A DNA stretch of 64,000 nt from Elusimicrobia bacterium GWD2_63_28 (GCA_001799895.1 MGUI01000074.1:104467-168466), one strand, 5' to 3'. Shown: positions 26,377 through 35,392, numbered from the stretch's first letter. Notes: generated from the sequence alone by a model not told the origin. Program-made: numbers and translations.

Positions 26377-28853
26377 GCGCCCCCCAGGTACCTGCGGCTG
26401 AAGTCCCAGTCGCAGAGCCGCAGCAGCCGGCGCGCCGATTCCAGCGCCCCGTCATAGCCCGGCTCGAAGAGCCGCGCCGAAAAGGGCGTCTTGCCGGCGG
26501 CCAGCACGCGCGGGTCGCGCCGTATGTCGGAGTAGACCAGCCGCATGGCGGCCGGTGTTGCCAGCAGCTCCTCCAGCTCTTCCTGCGTCGAGAAATACGC
26601 TGTCTTAAAACTGCCGGCGCCGAGCCGGCCAAACAGCAGCGCGGCAGCTTTAACGGCGGCCGCTTTCCCGCCGGGCTTCTCAAGGTGAACCAGCAGCCTG
26701 AGGCCGAAGCCGGCTTCGGCCATCTGCCGCAGGCAGGGAATATGTTCGGACAGGCCCTCTATTTCAGACGAGCCGGTGACGAAACCAGCGCTGAAGCGCC
26801 CGGCCTGGGCCGCAAGCTCCAGGCGCTGTTTGACCTGCGCGGACCGGGGGCGGGCAGACGGGGGAACGACCCGGCCGAGGGCCTTGAACAGGGCTTTAAA
26901 CCAGCTCTTGGTTCCTCCGAAACCGAAAGGCGCGGGCGGGACCAGCCATTTGACGCCGGCCTTGTCCAGCGCCGGACAAAGGGCAGCGTCCGGCGCCTGC
27001 AGCACTACCAGGCGTGCGGAAACCAAATGCTCGTAAAAACCGGTACCGGCGGGGGAGACTTTTACTCCGGCGGCGGTCAGCGCGCCGGAAAGAGATTCAT
27101 TCAGATGAGAATAGCCGTGAAAAGCCAGGTCGAAGCTGGGGCGGCCGCATTTTTTGCGGCCCCGGGCCAGCCCAGCCGCCATCAGGCTGGCACGGGCGGC
27201 GGCTTTGGCGGCAGAATATTCGCCGTAGCTGTTATAATTTTCCAGCCGGACTTTTACCCCGAACTCTTTCTCCGCCTCGGCGGCGGCGGAGGCCGTATCG
27301 CCGGCCAGCAGCATGGGGCCGCAGGTAGAATAAAACTCCACCAGGCCGCCGGGGCCGGCCGCGCGGGCGGCGGCCTCCAGCGAGCGCCGCACCAGCCCGC
27401 CTTCGCCTGAGAGCGCCTCGCGCGAGCCGAAACCGGTGGAGAACACGTTGGGGCTTTCCTTGGCCAGGCCGGGCAGGGAATCTTCGCGCGAACTGAAAAA
27501 GCCGAGCGGCCCGCCGGAGGCCTCGCAGAAGCGGCATTCGCCGTCGCCGTGCTCGGCTACGGCCAGGTCCGGCGGCAAGGTCAGCCCGTCGGCTCCCCTG
27601 GGGAAAATGAAGCGCTGCCAGAGACCGGCGCCCATGTGCGGGCGGCGGGGCCCGGCCGAACTGTTTCGGCTGTCGGCGAAGTTGCCTGGAGCGGCCAGCG
27701 AGCCCATCCTGCCGTGGAAATCGGCGGGGCCGCCGAAATATTCCAGCAGTTCGGAGAATTTAAGCCCGGCGAGGCCGGCCACCGCGTCCTTTATGGTCTC
27801 GGAGCCGGCGGCGCTCTCGTCGGAAGAGGGGTGGATGCAGGCAGCCCAGTCGGAGATCTGCAGGCGCCCGGCGGCGGCCGGGCCGGCGGGAGCTATGACT
27901 ATGCGGCGGGTGCCGCCTGCCACGGACCAGTCGCAGACTATCTGGCCGCCCTCCAAACCGACGGGCCGCAGCCTGGCCCGGCGGAAAGCTTCGGCAGCGC
28001 CGGCGCGGGTAGCAACGGCCGCTGGGGCGGAAGGCGGCGCGATGGGCGCTCGGCCGGCGAGAAAAGCGCCGAAATCAGCGTCGCTCAGGGCCTTCGGGGG
28101 TTTCCCGGGGGTGGCGGCCAGCACGGCGCGGCAGAGGCCCGCCATGGCCGCGGCAAAAGGGCTCGCGGGCGCGTACAGCGCGGCGGGAACGCGGCGGCGC
28201 TCGGCCTCCGGCACAGAGGGATCGCGCGGCAATATACCGAGCACACGCGTGCCCACGGCCGCGGCGAAGGCACGGGCCAGCTCGGCCCCGCCGTCGTCCC
28301 GGCAGTTGACGGCCAGCCCGGCCAGCCAGACTCCGTTGCGGGCAAAATTCTGCGTCATGGCCACCAGCCGGTTGGCCGAGTAGAGCGAGAGCGCCTCGGC
28401 GGAGGTGACTATGACCACTTTTTTGGCGAAGCCTCGGCGCAGCGGGGCCGCGAAGCCGCCGCAGACCACGTCGCCCAGCACGTCGAAAACTGAGGCGGTA
28501 TAGCCGTCCTTCTCCAGTATGCCGGCGGCCTTAACGGTCTCGAGCAGGGCGCCTATGCCGGCGCCGGCGCAGCCGAGCCCCGCCTGCGGGCCGCCGGCCT
28601 CCACGCAGGAAACTCCCTTTACCGCGCCGGGCTGTATGAAGCCGCGCAGGCGCGTCTCGGCGTCGGGCCCGGGCGAGCCGCTGAAAGGGGGGATGTGGCG
28701 GCCGGCCAGCGCCAGGGTGGAATCCATCTTGGGGTCGCAGCCTACGTGCAGCACCCGGCCGCCGGCGGCGCCCAGCAGGGCGGAGAAATTAGAGGCGACG
28801 GTGCTTTTGCCTATGCCGCCCTTGCCAAAGAAGACCACGCTTTCCCGGCTCAT
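26373..28853 (-). CDS. Nitrogenase-like Fe protein (NifH) fused to a nitrogenase component 1-like domain
   Basis: 826 residues from the ATG at 28853, which overlaps the preceding stop (ATGA); the open frame continues upstream only as a shadow of that gene. Residues 1-245 are a full NifH-type Fe protein: P-loop GKGGIGKST at 10-18, GCDPKMDST, VEAGGPQAGLGCAG with the [4Fe-4S] ligand C95, and FDVLGDVVCGGFAAPLR with C131. A linker of about 50 residues (Pro/Ala-rich) follows. From about 295 a component 1-like fold appears: IVIAPAGPAAAGRLQISDW, GDGECRFC (C440, C443), LVEFYSTCGPMLLAGDTA (C511, the position of the conserved third cysteine) and EAEKEFGVKV. In known systems NifH and NifD/K are separate chains. 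Here one chain carries both the ATP-driven electron donor and one acceptor subunit. Its role is unknown; reduction of N2 is unlikely without NifB, NifE and NifN and with an atypical cysteine set. Confidence 0.85.
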   Translation of the reverse strand: MSRESVVFFGKGGIGKSTVASNFSALLGAAGGRVLHVGCDPKMDSTLALAGRHIPPFSGSPGPDAETRLRGFIQPGAVKGVSCVEAGGPQAGLGCAGAGIGALLETVKAAGILEKDGYTASVFDVLGDVVCGGFAAPLRRGFAKKVVIVTSAEALSLYSANRLVAMTQNFARNGVWLAGLAVNCRDDGGAELARAFAAAVGTRVLGILPRDPSVPEAERRRVPAALYAPASPFAAAMAGLCRAVLAATPGKPPKALSDADFGAFLAGRAPIAPPSAPAAVATRAGAAEAFRRARLRPVGLEGGQIVCDWSVAGGTRRIVIAPAGPAAAGRLQISDWAACIHPSSDESAAGSETIKDAVAGLAGLKFSELLEYFGGPADFHGRMGSLAAPGNFADSRNSSAGPRRPHMGAGLWQRFIFPRGADGLTLPPDLAVAEHGDGECRFCEASGGPLGFFSSREDSLPGLAKESPNVFSTGFGSREALSGEGGLVRRSLEAAARAAGPGGLVEFYSTCGPMLLAGDTASAAAEAEKEFGVKVRLENYNSYGEYSAAKAAARASLMAAGLARGRKKCGRPSFDLAFHGYSHLNESLSGALTAAGVKVSPAGTGFYEHLVSARLVVLQAPDAALCPALDKAGVKWLVPPAPFGFGGTKSWFKALFKALGRVVPPSARPRSAQVKQRLELAAQAGRFSAGFVTGSSEIEGLSEHIPCLRQMAEAGFGLRLLVHLEKPGGKAAAVKAAALLFGRLGAGSFKTAYFSTQEELEELLATPAAMRLVYSDIRRDPRVLAAGKTPFSARLFEPGYDGALESARRLLRLCDWDFSRRYLGGA

Positions 28854-30148
28854 GCTTGCCTCCCGGCCCGGCGCGCGAGGGCGGCGTTGAGCAGGCGGCC
28901 GGCCAGCGCTGTGGACCCGGCGTAGCCCAGGAAAGGTTCGGGCTGCAGGCAGTGGCGGGTATAAGAAGGAAAACCCAGTTCCACTGGGGAGGAGGAGCCG
29001 CAGAGCCCCTCGGCCCTGGCGAAATAGTCGCAGACGGCCAGGGCGGGCCTGGAGTATTCTCCGAGGCCGGCAAGGGCGACTGCGGCGGCCTCTACCGGGG
29101 GAGAGAACAGCAGCAGTTCCGCCGCTGAGCCGCGCGGCAGGGGGCGGCTGCGGGAATTGAGGAAGGCGGCGGTCACGCGCAGGCCCAGCTCGCGCGCGAT
29201 GCCCGCCACGGCCAGGTAAAGGTGCGGGTCGCCGGCGAAAAGCAGGTCCTGGCCGGCCAGCGCCGAGAGGGCCTGCGAAACGCTCTGCGCGGCGGCCCGC
29301 TCTTCGGCAACCAGCGCGGGCGGCAGCGGTCCCTTCAGCCCGGCGGCAACCCTGACGGCCTGCAGCCAGGCCGAAGTGCCGGCCAGGCCGGAGGGCAGGC
29401 CAGTCTCCAGCAGTTTGGCGCCGGTTGCGGCGGCCAGGCGGGCCGCGGCGCGCCGGCCGTAGGGCAGCGAAACTATAACCTGGGCGGACAGCGCCTTCTC
29501 CCAAGTCTTAAAGGGGGTGCCGCCCGGCAGCACGCAGGCCAGCTCCAGCCCGGCCAGGCCAAGCAGGCGCTTAATTTCGGCCAGATTGGCCCGGTGGTCG
29601 CCCTCGTCCCGGTCGTAAAGGTAGCCAACCAGCGCTACTGAAAGCTTCTTTTTGGGGGTCCGTCGGGCCGGCAGGGCTGAGACCAGCGCCTCCAAGGCCC
29701 TGTCATAGCCGTCCAGCCAGTCCTCGTCCAGGGAGAGGGCCGGCACGGCGCGCACCGGGCAGCCGCCGGTCACGGCCGAGGCCGCGCCGTCGTAATCCAT
29801 GCCGGCCAGGTTCAGGTAAGGCAGGCCGTTGACCAGCACCGCGCCATAGCGCCCGGAGCGCGCGGCAGCCTCCAGCGAGGCCGCAAGCTTCTTCTCGGGG
29901 TTATCCTGCTGCGGCAGCGGGCCCGACATGGTGGCCACCACCCGGTGCAGCCCCAGCGGGGACAGCAGCGTGGAGTTGAGGTCGTGGCTGCCGGCCAGCA
30001 GGTCGGCCTTGGCCAGCGAGCAGTTGAGGCCGTCCAGGACCAGGCAGGCGTCCGGCACGGCGTTGACGGCCAGGTACACGCCCAACTGGTAAGGCAGGGT
30101 ATAGGTCTTGGGAAATTTAGCTCTCAGCTCTTTCATGTCAACAATCAT
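28850..30148 (-). CDS. Nitrogenase component 1-like protein (NifD/NifK/BchN superfamily)
   Basis: 432 residues. N-terminal DACLVLDGLNCSLAKADL and STLLSPLGLHRVVATMSG recall the GP-x-GC and TT/TD segments of component 1 subunits. The C-terminal LGFPSYTRHC...EPFLGYAGSTALAGRLLNA matches the family's R-G-F-P...P-x-GY-x-G-A helix. Only C43 lies where a P-cluster ligand is expected; the second and third usual cysteines are replaced (VVATMSGPL, VLVNGLPYLNLAG). Other Cys are 35, 130, 205, 373, 383 and 400. It probably pairs with the component 1 domain of the downstream fusion to form a heterodimer. A start at the second Met (four codons in) is possible. No Shine-Dalgarno is visible. Confidence 0.75.
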   Translation of the reverse strand: MIVDMKELRAKFPKTYTLPYQLGVYLAVNAVPDACLVLDGLNCSLAKADLLAGSHDLNSTLLSPLGLHRVVATMSGPLPQQDNPEKKLAASLEAAARSGRYGAVLVNGLPYLNLAGMDYDGAASAVTGGCPVRAVPALSLDEDWLDGYDRALEALVSALPARRTPKKKLSVALVGYLYDRDEGDHRANLAEIKRLLGLAGLELACVLPGGTPFKTWEKALSAQVIVSLPYGRRAAARLAAATGAKLLETGLPSGLAGTSAWLQAVRVAAGLKGPLPPALVAEERAAAQSVSQALSALAGQDLLFAGDPHLYLAVAGIARELGLRVTAAFLNSRSRPLPRGSAAELLLFSPPVEAAAVALAGLGEYSRPALAVCDYFARAEGLCGSSSPVELGFPSYTRHCLQPEPFLGYAGSTALAGRLLNAALARRAGRQA

Positions 30149-30308
30149 TTTATTAAATTGGACCGCCTCAGACTAAAGGTATTCCTGGGGCTTAAGGTGA
30201 TATTGCCTATTGTCAAATTGGCAAAGCGCTCTTTTTTTGAGAGAATATAAACATTATATAGGGCCTCCCGTCCGGGCGGCCTAGAACGGCGTTTTCCAAG
30301 GAGCTTCC
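30149..30308. promoter_or_regulatory. Divergent promoter region of the nitrogenase-like and aconitase operons
   Basis: This 160-bp AT-richer gap separates divergent operons. It holds TTGGCA (30218-30223), TATAAA (30246-30251) and TATATA (30255-30260) on the plus strand, but none pair at a canonical distance. AAGGAG occurs just before the aconitase ATG. No clear operator was found. Confidence 0.35.
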
Positions 30309-32234
30309 ATGAAACAGAACATCGTTGAAAAGATCCTTACCTCCCACCTCAAAGAAGGCGAATATATCAAGGGCCAGGAAATAGGCATACGCATAGACCA
30401 GACCCTCACACAGGACGCCACCGGCACCATGGCCTACCTGCAGTTCGAGGCGATGGGCCTCAAAGAAATTAAAACCGATCTCTCCGTTTCCTACGTCGAC
30501 CATAACACCGTGCAGGTCGGCTTCGAGAACGCCGACGACCACCGCTACCTGCGCACCGTGGCCGCGCGCTACGGCGTGGTGTTCTCCCGCCCGGGCAACG
30601 GCATCTGCCACCAGGTGCACCTCGAGCGCTTCGGCAAGCCCGGCACCACGCTGCTCGGCTCCGACTCCCACACCCCCACCGGCGGCGGCATAGGCCAGGT
30701 GGCCATAGGCGCCGGCGGCCTCGACGTGGCCGTGGCCATGGGCGGCGGCCTGTTCTACACGGCCTGCCCCAAAGTTTACCTCGTCAACCTTACCGGCGAG
30801 CTCAAGCCCTGGGTTACCGCGAAAGACGTCGTTCTTAAAATGCTGGAGATCCTGACCACCAAGGGTAATGTGGGCGTGATGCTGGAATACGGCGGCCCCG
30901 GAGTGAAGACCCTGTCCGTGCCGCAGCGCGCCACCATCGCCAACATGGGCGCCGAGATGGGCGTGACCTGCTCGGTCTTCCCGTCCGACTCCGTGACCAA
31001 GAAATTCATGAAGGCCCAGAGCCGCGAAGAGGGCTGGACGGAACTGAAAGCCGACGAGGGCGCGCAGTATGACCGCGTAATAGAGCTGGATCTCTGCGAG
31101 ATCGAGCCGCTGGCCGCCGCGCCCCACAGCCCCGGCAATGTCAAGAAGATCTCCGACCTCGCCGGCACCGCCGTAGACCAGGTCGCAATCGGCTCGTGCA
31201 CTAATTCCTCCTACCGCGACATGATGACCGTGGCCGCGATCCTCAAGGGCCACACCGTGATGCCCGGCCTGACGCTGGGCATAGCGCCCGGCTCGCGCCA
31301 GGTGCTGCAGATGCTGGCCAAGAACGGCGCGCTGGCCGACATGATAGGCGCAGGCGCCCGCATCCTCGAGAGCGCCTGCGGCTTCTGCATCGGCAACCAC
31401 TTCTCCCCCAAGAGCGGCGGCGTTTCCCTGCGCACCTCCAACCGCAACTTCGAAGCCCGCAGCGGCACCGCCGACGCGCAGGTGTACCTGGTGAGCCCCG
31501 AGGTGGCGGCCCTCGCCGCGATAACGGGCAAGTTCACCGACCCGCGCAAATCGCATATAAAGTTCCCCGAGATCCACGAGCCGCACGAGTTCCTGGCTGA
31601 CGACACGATGTTCATAAAGCCCACCCCGGCGCTGAAGAAGACCGAGGTGTTCCGCGGCCCCAACATCGGCGAACCGCCCAAGAACGACAGGATGCCCGAG
31701 GCCCTCAACGGCGAGGTGATGATACACGTCGGCGACAAGATCACCACCGACCACATCATGCCCGCCGGCGCGCGGCTGAAGTACCGCTCCAACGTCCCGA
31801 AGTACGCGCAGTTCGTCTTCGAGAACGTGGACAAGACCTTCCCGGACCGCTGCCTCAAGAGCAAGTCGCACAACGTCATAGTGGCCGGAGACTCCTACGG
31901 CCAGGGCTCGAGCCGCGAGCATGCGGCCATGTGCCCGATGTACCTGGGCGTGAAGGCTGTGATAGCCAAGTCGTTCGAGCGCATCCACGCGGCCAACCTG
32001 ATCAACTTCGGCATCGCCCCGCTGACGTTCAAGAACCCGGCCGATTACGCCAACCTCCAGAAAGGCGACAAGCTGACCTGCGGAGTCTGGCACGACGCCT
32101 TCCTGAAAGGCGCGCCGGTCGTGATACGCAATGAGCGCACCGGGGCCGACATCGAGTGCGTCTGCAATCTCTCTGAACGGCAGCGCGGCATACTGGCCGC
32201 CGGCGGCCTGCTGAACCACACTACCGGCAAATAA
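30309..32234 (+). CDS. acn: Aconitate hydratase
   Basis: 641 residues. It isomerises citrate and isocitrate through cis-aconitate using a [4Fe-4S] cluster. The cluster ligands are visible: C297 in GSCTNSSYRD, and C357 and C360 in ACGFCIGNH. The N-terminal domains carry DHNT and GSDSHTPTGGGIGQVAIGAGG, and the C-terminal swivel domain has AGDSYGQGSSREHAAM. The length fits the shorter bacterial or mitochondrial-like form rather than the ~890-residue AcnA. It is followed after 11 bp by ATP-citrate lyase genes, so its role is tied to citrate cleavage. Confidence 0.96.
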   Translation: MKQNIVEKILTSHLKEGEYIKGQEIGIRIDQTLTQDATGTMAYLQFEAMGLKEIKTDLSVSYVDHNTVQVGFENADDHRYLRTVAARYGVVFSRPGNGICHQVHLERFGKPGTTLLGSDSHTPTGGGIGQVAIGAGGLDVAVAMGGGLFYTACPKVYLVNLTGELKPWVTAKDVVLKMLEILTTKGNVGVMLEYGGPGVKTLSVPQRATIANMGAEMGVTCSVFPSDSVTKKFMKAQSREEGWTELKADEGAQYDRVIELDLCEIEPLAAAPHSPGNVKKISDLAGTAVDQVAIGSCTNSSYRDMMTVAAILKGHTVMPGLTLGIAPGSRQVLQMLAKNGALADMIGAGARILESACGFCIGNHFSPKSGGVSLRTSNRNFEARSGTADAQVYLVSPEVAALAAITGKFTDPRKSHIKFPEIHEPHEFLADDTMFIKPTPALKKTEVFRGPNIGEPPKNDRMPEALNGEVMIHVGDKITTDHIMPAGARLKYRSNVPKYAQFVFENVDKTFPDRCLKSKSHNVIVAGDSYGQGSSREHAAMCPMYLGVKAVIAKSFERIHAANLINFGIAPLTFKNPADYANLQKGDKLTCGVWHDAFLKGAPVVIRNERTGADIECVCNLSERQRGILAAGGLLNHTTGK

Positions 32235-32245
32235 AGGAAACCACC

Positions 32246-33556
32246 ATGGCACAACGCGGAATCAGGGAATACGAAGGCAAGAAGATACTTTTCGACGGAC
32301 TGGCCAAGCACATCCCGTCTTTCAAGGGCAAGTCGGAAAAGCTGGCGCTAGTTACGCCGGACACCGACCCCAAGCAGCTGGCGAAGGAGCACCCCTGGCT
32401 GCTGAAAGAGAAGCTGGTGGCCAAGCCCGACCAGCTGTTCGGCAAGCGCGGCAAGCACGGCCTGCTGTGCCTCAACGCCGACTGGAAGACCGCCTGGGCG
32501 TGGATCTCCGAGCGCATGAACAAGACCGTCACCGTGGGCAAGACCACCGGCGAGTTGAACACCTTCATGATAGAGCCGTTCACCCCGCACCGGGAGGACG
32601 GAGAGGAATGCTACGTGGCCATACGCGCCTACCGCGACTATGACATGGTGTACCTCTCCAACAAGGGCGGCATCTACGTTGAGGAACACTGGGACATGGT
32701 GAAGGAAACGCAGGTGCCCATCCTGTCTTCCATAGACGAGGTCATACTCAACCTGCCAGAGCTGGGCGAGCGCCGGGCGCAGGTAGAAGAGTTCGTGAAG
32801 GCGCTCTACAAGGTGTATTCCGAGGGCCACTTCACCTACCTGGAGATCAACCCGTTCACCTTCAATAACGGCGAGATAGTGCCGCTGGACCTGGTGGCGC
32901 GCGTGGACGACACCGCGGCTTTCGAATGCACCAAGGTCTGGGGCGACCTGGAGTTCCCGTCCTCCTTCGGCCAGAAGCACACCAAGGAAGAGGAATTCAT
33001 CCGCAAAATAGACGAAGGCACCGGCGCGAGCCTGAAACTCACCATGCTCAACCCCGACGGCCGGGTCTGGAACATGGTGGCCGGCGGCGGCGCCTCAGTG
33101 ATCTACGCAGACACCGTCTGCGACCTGGGCCATTCCAAAGAGCTCGCCAATTACGGCGAATACTCGGGCGACCCTTCGGCCGAGGACACCTACCAGTACG
33201 CCAAAACCATCCTGGACCTGATGACGCGCAAGAAGGACCCGCGCGGCAAGGTGCTCATCATAGGCGGCGGCATCGCCAACTTCACCGACGTGGCCAAGAC
33301 CTTCAAGGGCATCATAAAAGCCCTGACCGAATACAAGCAGAAACTCGTGGAAGGCAAAGTGAAGATCTACGTGCGCCGCGGCGGCCCCAACTACAAAGAG
33401 GGCCTGGCCAACATGCGCAGACTGGGCGAAACCCTGGGCGTGCCGATAGAGGTATACGGCCCCGAGACCCACATGACCGCCGTGGTCTCCATGGCGCTTA
33501 ACCCGTCGCCGGCCAAGGCCAACGGCAAGGCCGTGCGCGCAGGAGGCAAGAAATAA
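32246..33556 (+). CDS. aclB: ATP-citrate lyase, small subunit (ATP-grasp / citrate-binding)
   Basis: 436 residues, similar in layout to the ~400-residue AclB of green sulfur bacteria. The N-terminal ATP-grasp domain includes REYEGKKILFDGL, KPDQLFGKRGKHGL, FTYLEINPFTF and PLDLVARVDDTAAFEC. The C-terminal citrate-binding flavodoxin-like domain has MVAGGGASVIYADTV, NYGEYSGDPS, ILIGGGIANFTDVA-type sequence and VYVRRGGPNYKEGL-type sequence. With AclA it converts citrate, CoA and ATP to acetyl-CoA and oxaloacetate. AAGGAA precedes the start. Its TAA overlaps the aclA ATG by one base (TAATG). Confidence 0.94.
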   Translation: MAQRGIREYEGKKILFDGLAKHIPSFKGKSEKLALVTPDTDPKQLAKEHPWLLKEKLVAKPDQLFGKRGKHGLLCLNADWKTAWAWISERMNKTVTVGKTTGELNTFMIEPFTPHREDGEECYVAIRAYRDYDMVYLSNKGGIYVEEHWDMVKETQVPILSSIDEVILNLPELGERRAQVEEFVKALYKVYSEGHFTYLEINPFTFNNGEIVPLDLVARVDDTAAFECTKVWGDLEFPSSFGQKHTKEEEFIRKIDEGTGASLKLTMLNPDGRVWNMVAGGGASVIYADTVCDLGHSKELANYGEYSGDPSAEDTYQYAKTILDLMTRKKDPRGKVLIIGGGIANFTDVAKTFKGIIKALTEYKQKLVEGKVKIYVRRGGPNYKEGLANMRRLGETLGVPIEVYGPETHMTAVVSMALNPSPAKANGKAVRAGGKK

Positions 33557-35385
33557 TGAAACCCGAACTTTTCACTAAAGACACTACCGCCATCGTTTAC
33601 GGCTACCACGTCAACGCCATACAGCGCATGCTGGACTTCGACTACGCCTGCGGGCGCAAGGTCCCGTCGGTGGCGGCCATCGTTAACCCCGGCAGCGAGG
33701 GCGTGCACAAGGTCTTCTTCGGCAAGGGCGAGATCCTGGTGCCGGTGTACCGGAACCTGGCCGCGGCCTCCGCGAAGCACCCCAAGTCCGACGTGGTTGT
33801 GAACTTCGCCTCTTACCGCTCCGCTTTCGACAGCTCCATGGAAGCGCTCAATAACCCGAACATCCGCACTGTGTGCGTGATAGCCGAGGGCGTGCCGGAG
33901 CGCCGCGCGCGCATCCTGGCCGCCACCGCAGCCAAACTCGACAAGATGGTCATAGGCCCGGCCACCGTGGGCGGCATCAAGGCCGGCTGCTTCAAGATAG
34001 CCAATACCGCAGGCACCTACGAGAACATCGTGGAATCCAAGCTGCACCGGCCCGGCTCCGTCGGGTTCGTGTCCAAGTCCGGCGGGTTGTCCAACGAGTG
34101 CTATAACATCATAGCCCGCAACACCGACGGCCTCTACGAGGGCATCGCCATAGGCGGCGACGCCTACCCCGGCTCTACGCTGCTCGAGCACATCCTGCGC
34201 TACGAGGCCATCCCGTCAGTGAAGATGATAGTGGCGCTGGGCGAGATCGGCGGCACCGAAGAGCTGCGCATCGTGGAAGCCCTGAAGGCGAAGAAGATCA
34301 CCAAGCCCCTGGTCATCTGGGTCACCGGCACCTGCTCCAAGATGTTCCCGGCGGGCGTGCAGTTCGGCCACGCGGGCGCCAAGGCCGGCTCCGACCTGGA
34401 GACCGCCGACGCCAAGAACGCGGCGCTGAAAGCCGCCGGCGCGATAGTGCCGGCCTCTTTCGACGACTACGGCGTGAAGATCAACGAGACCTACAAAAAA
34501 CTGGTGAAGAAAGGCGAGATAAAGCCCGCCCCCGAAGCTGACGCTCCCGCCCTGCCGATGGATTTCGCGCAGGCGATGAAAGAGGGCAAGATCCGCAAGG
34601 CCACCACGTTCATCAACACCATCTCCAACGAGAAGAAGGAAGAGCTGGAATACCTCAACATCCCGATCTCCAAGGTACTGGAGAGCGGCATGGGGATAGG
34701 CGGCGTGATCGGCCTGCTCTGGTTCAAGCGCGAGCTGCCGGCCTACGGCAACAAGTTCCTGGAGACCGCGCTGATGCTGACCGCCGACCACGGCCCGGCC
34801 GTGAGCGGCGCGCATAACGCCATAGTGGCGGCGCGCGCGGGCAAGGACATCATCTCGGCGCTGGCGTCGGGCCTGCTTACCATCGGCCCGCGCTTCGGCG
34901 GCGCCATCGACGGCGCGGCGCAGCAATTCAAGCGCGCCTACGACGCCGGGCTGACCCCCGAGCAGTTCATAACGGACATGAAGGGCAAGGGCGCCAATAT
35001 CCCCGGCATCGGCCACAAGGTAAAGAGCCTGACCAACCCGGACATGCGCGTGACGCAGCTGAAGGCCTTCTGCAAGAAGCATTTCAAGAAGACGGACCTG
35101 CTGGACTACGCGCTGGCTGTGGAGCAGTTGACCACCAAGAAAAAGGGCAATTTGATCCTGAACGTGGACGGCTGTATCGGCATAGCCTTCGTGGACATGC
35201 TGACCAGCGCCGGCTCGTTCAGCAAGGACGAGATCGACAATATCGTCAACATGGGCTGCCTGAACGCCCTGTTCGTGGTGGGCCGCTCCATCGGCATCTT
35301 CGGGCACATCTTCGACCAGAAGCGCCTGAAGCAGCCGCTGTACCGCACCCCGTACGACGAGATAGCCTACATGACGGACCTGTAA
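33556..35385 (+). CDS. aclA: ATP-citrate lyase, large subunit (CoA-ligase alpha / citrate synthase-like)
   Basis: 609 residues, nearly the same length as the green sulfur bacterial AclA. The CoA-binding and succinyl-CoA-synthetase-like half contains GFVSKSGGLSNE, PGSTLLEH and the phosphohistidine loop FGHAGAKAGSD (H272). The C-terminal citrate synthase-like half has LTADHGPAVSGAHNAIVAARAG, GPRFGGAIDGAA, IPGIGHKVKS and LNVDGCIGIAFVDML. AGGAGG, located inside the end of aclB, serves as its ribosome site. A strong terminator follows. Confidence 0.96.
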   Translation: MKPELFTKDTTAIVYGYHVNAIQRMLDFDYACGRKVPSVAAIVNPGSEGVHKVFFGKGEILVPVYRNLAAASAKHPKSDVVVNFASYRSAFDSSMEALNNPNIRTVCVIAEGVPERRARILAATAAKLDKMVIGPATVGGIKAGCFKIANTAGTYENIVESKLHRPGSVGFVSKSGGLSNECYNIIARNTDGLYEGIAIGGDAYPGSTLLEHILRYEAIPSVKMIVALGEIGGTEELRIVEALKAKKITKPLVIWVTGTCSKMFPAGVQFGHAGAKAGSDLETADAKNAALKAAGAIVPASFDDYGVKINETYKKLVKKGEIKPAPEADAPALPMDFAQAMKEGKIRKATTFINTISNEKKEELEYLNIPISKVLESGMGIGGVIGLLWFKRELPAYGNKFLETALMLTADHGPAVSGAHNAIVAARAGKDIISALASGLLTIGPRFGGAIDGAAQQFKRAYDAGLTPEQFITDMKGKGANIPGIGHKVKSLTNPDMRVTQLKAFCKKHFKKTDLLDYALAVEQLTTKKKGNLILNVDGCIGIAFVDMLTSAGSFSKDEIDNIVNMGCLNALFVVGRSIGIFGHIFDQKRLKQPLYRTPYDEIAYMTDL

Positions 35386-35392
35386 AGACTGC

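Noticed and set aside
28854..29504. Upstream extension of the NifH fusion frame
   Set aside because: It overlaps the component 1 gene in another frame and has no relation to NifH. The ATG at 28853 begins the canonical NifH sequence.
30213..32252. Long open frame on the minus strand opposite aconitase
   Set aside because: It is the complement of a clear aconitase gene; its product is rich in His, Gly and Val without any domain, as expected for antisense shadows in GC-rich DNA.
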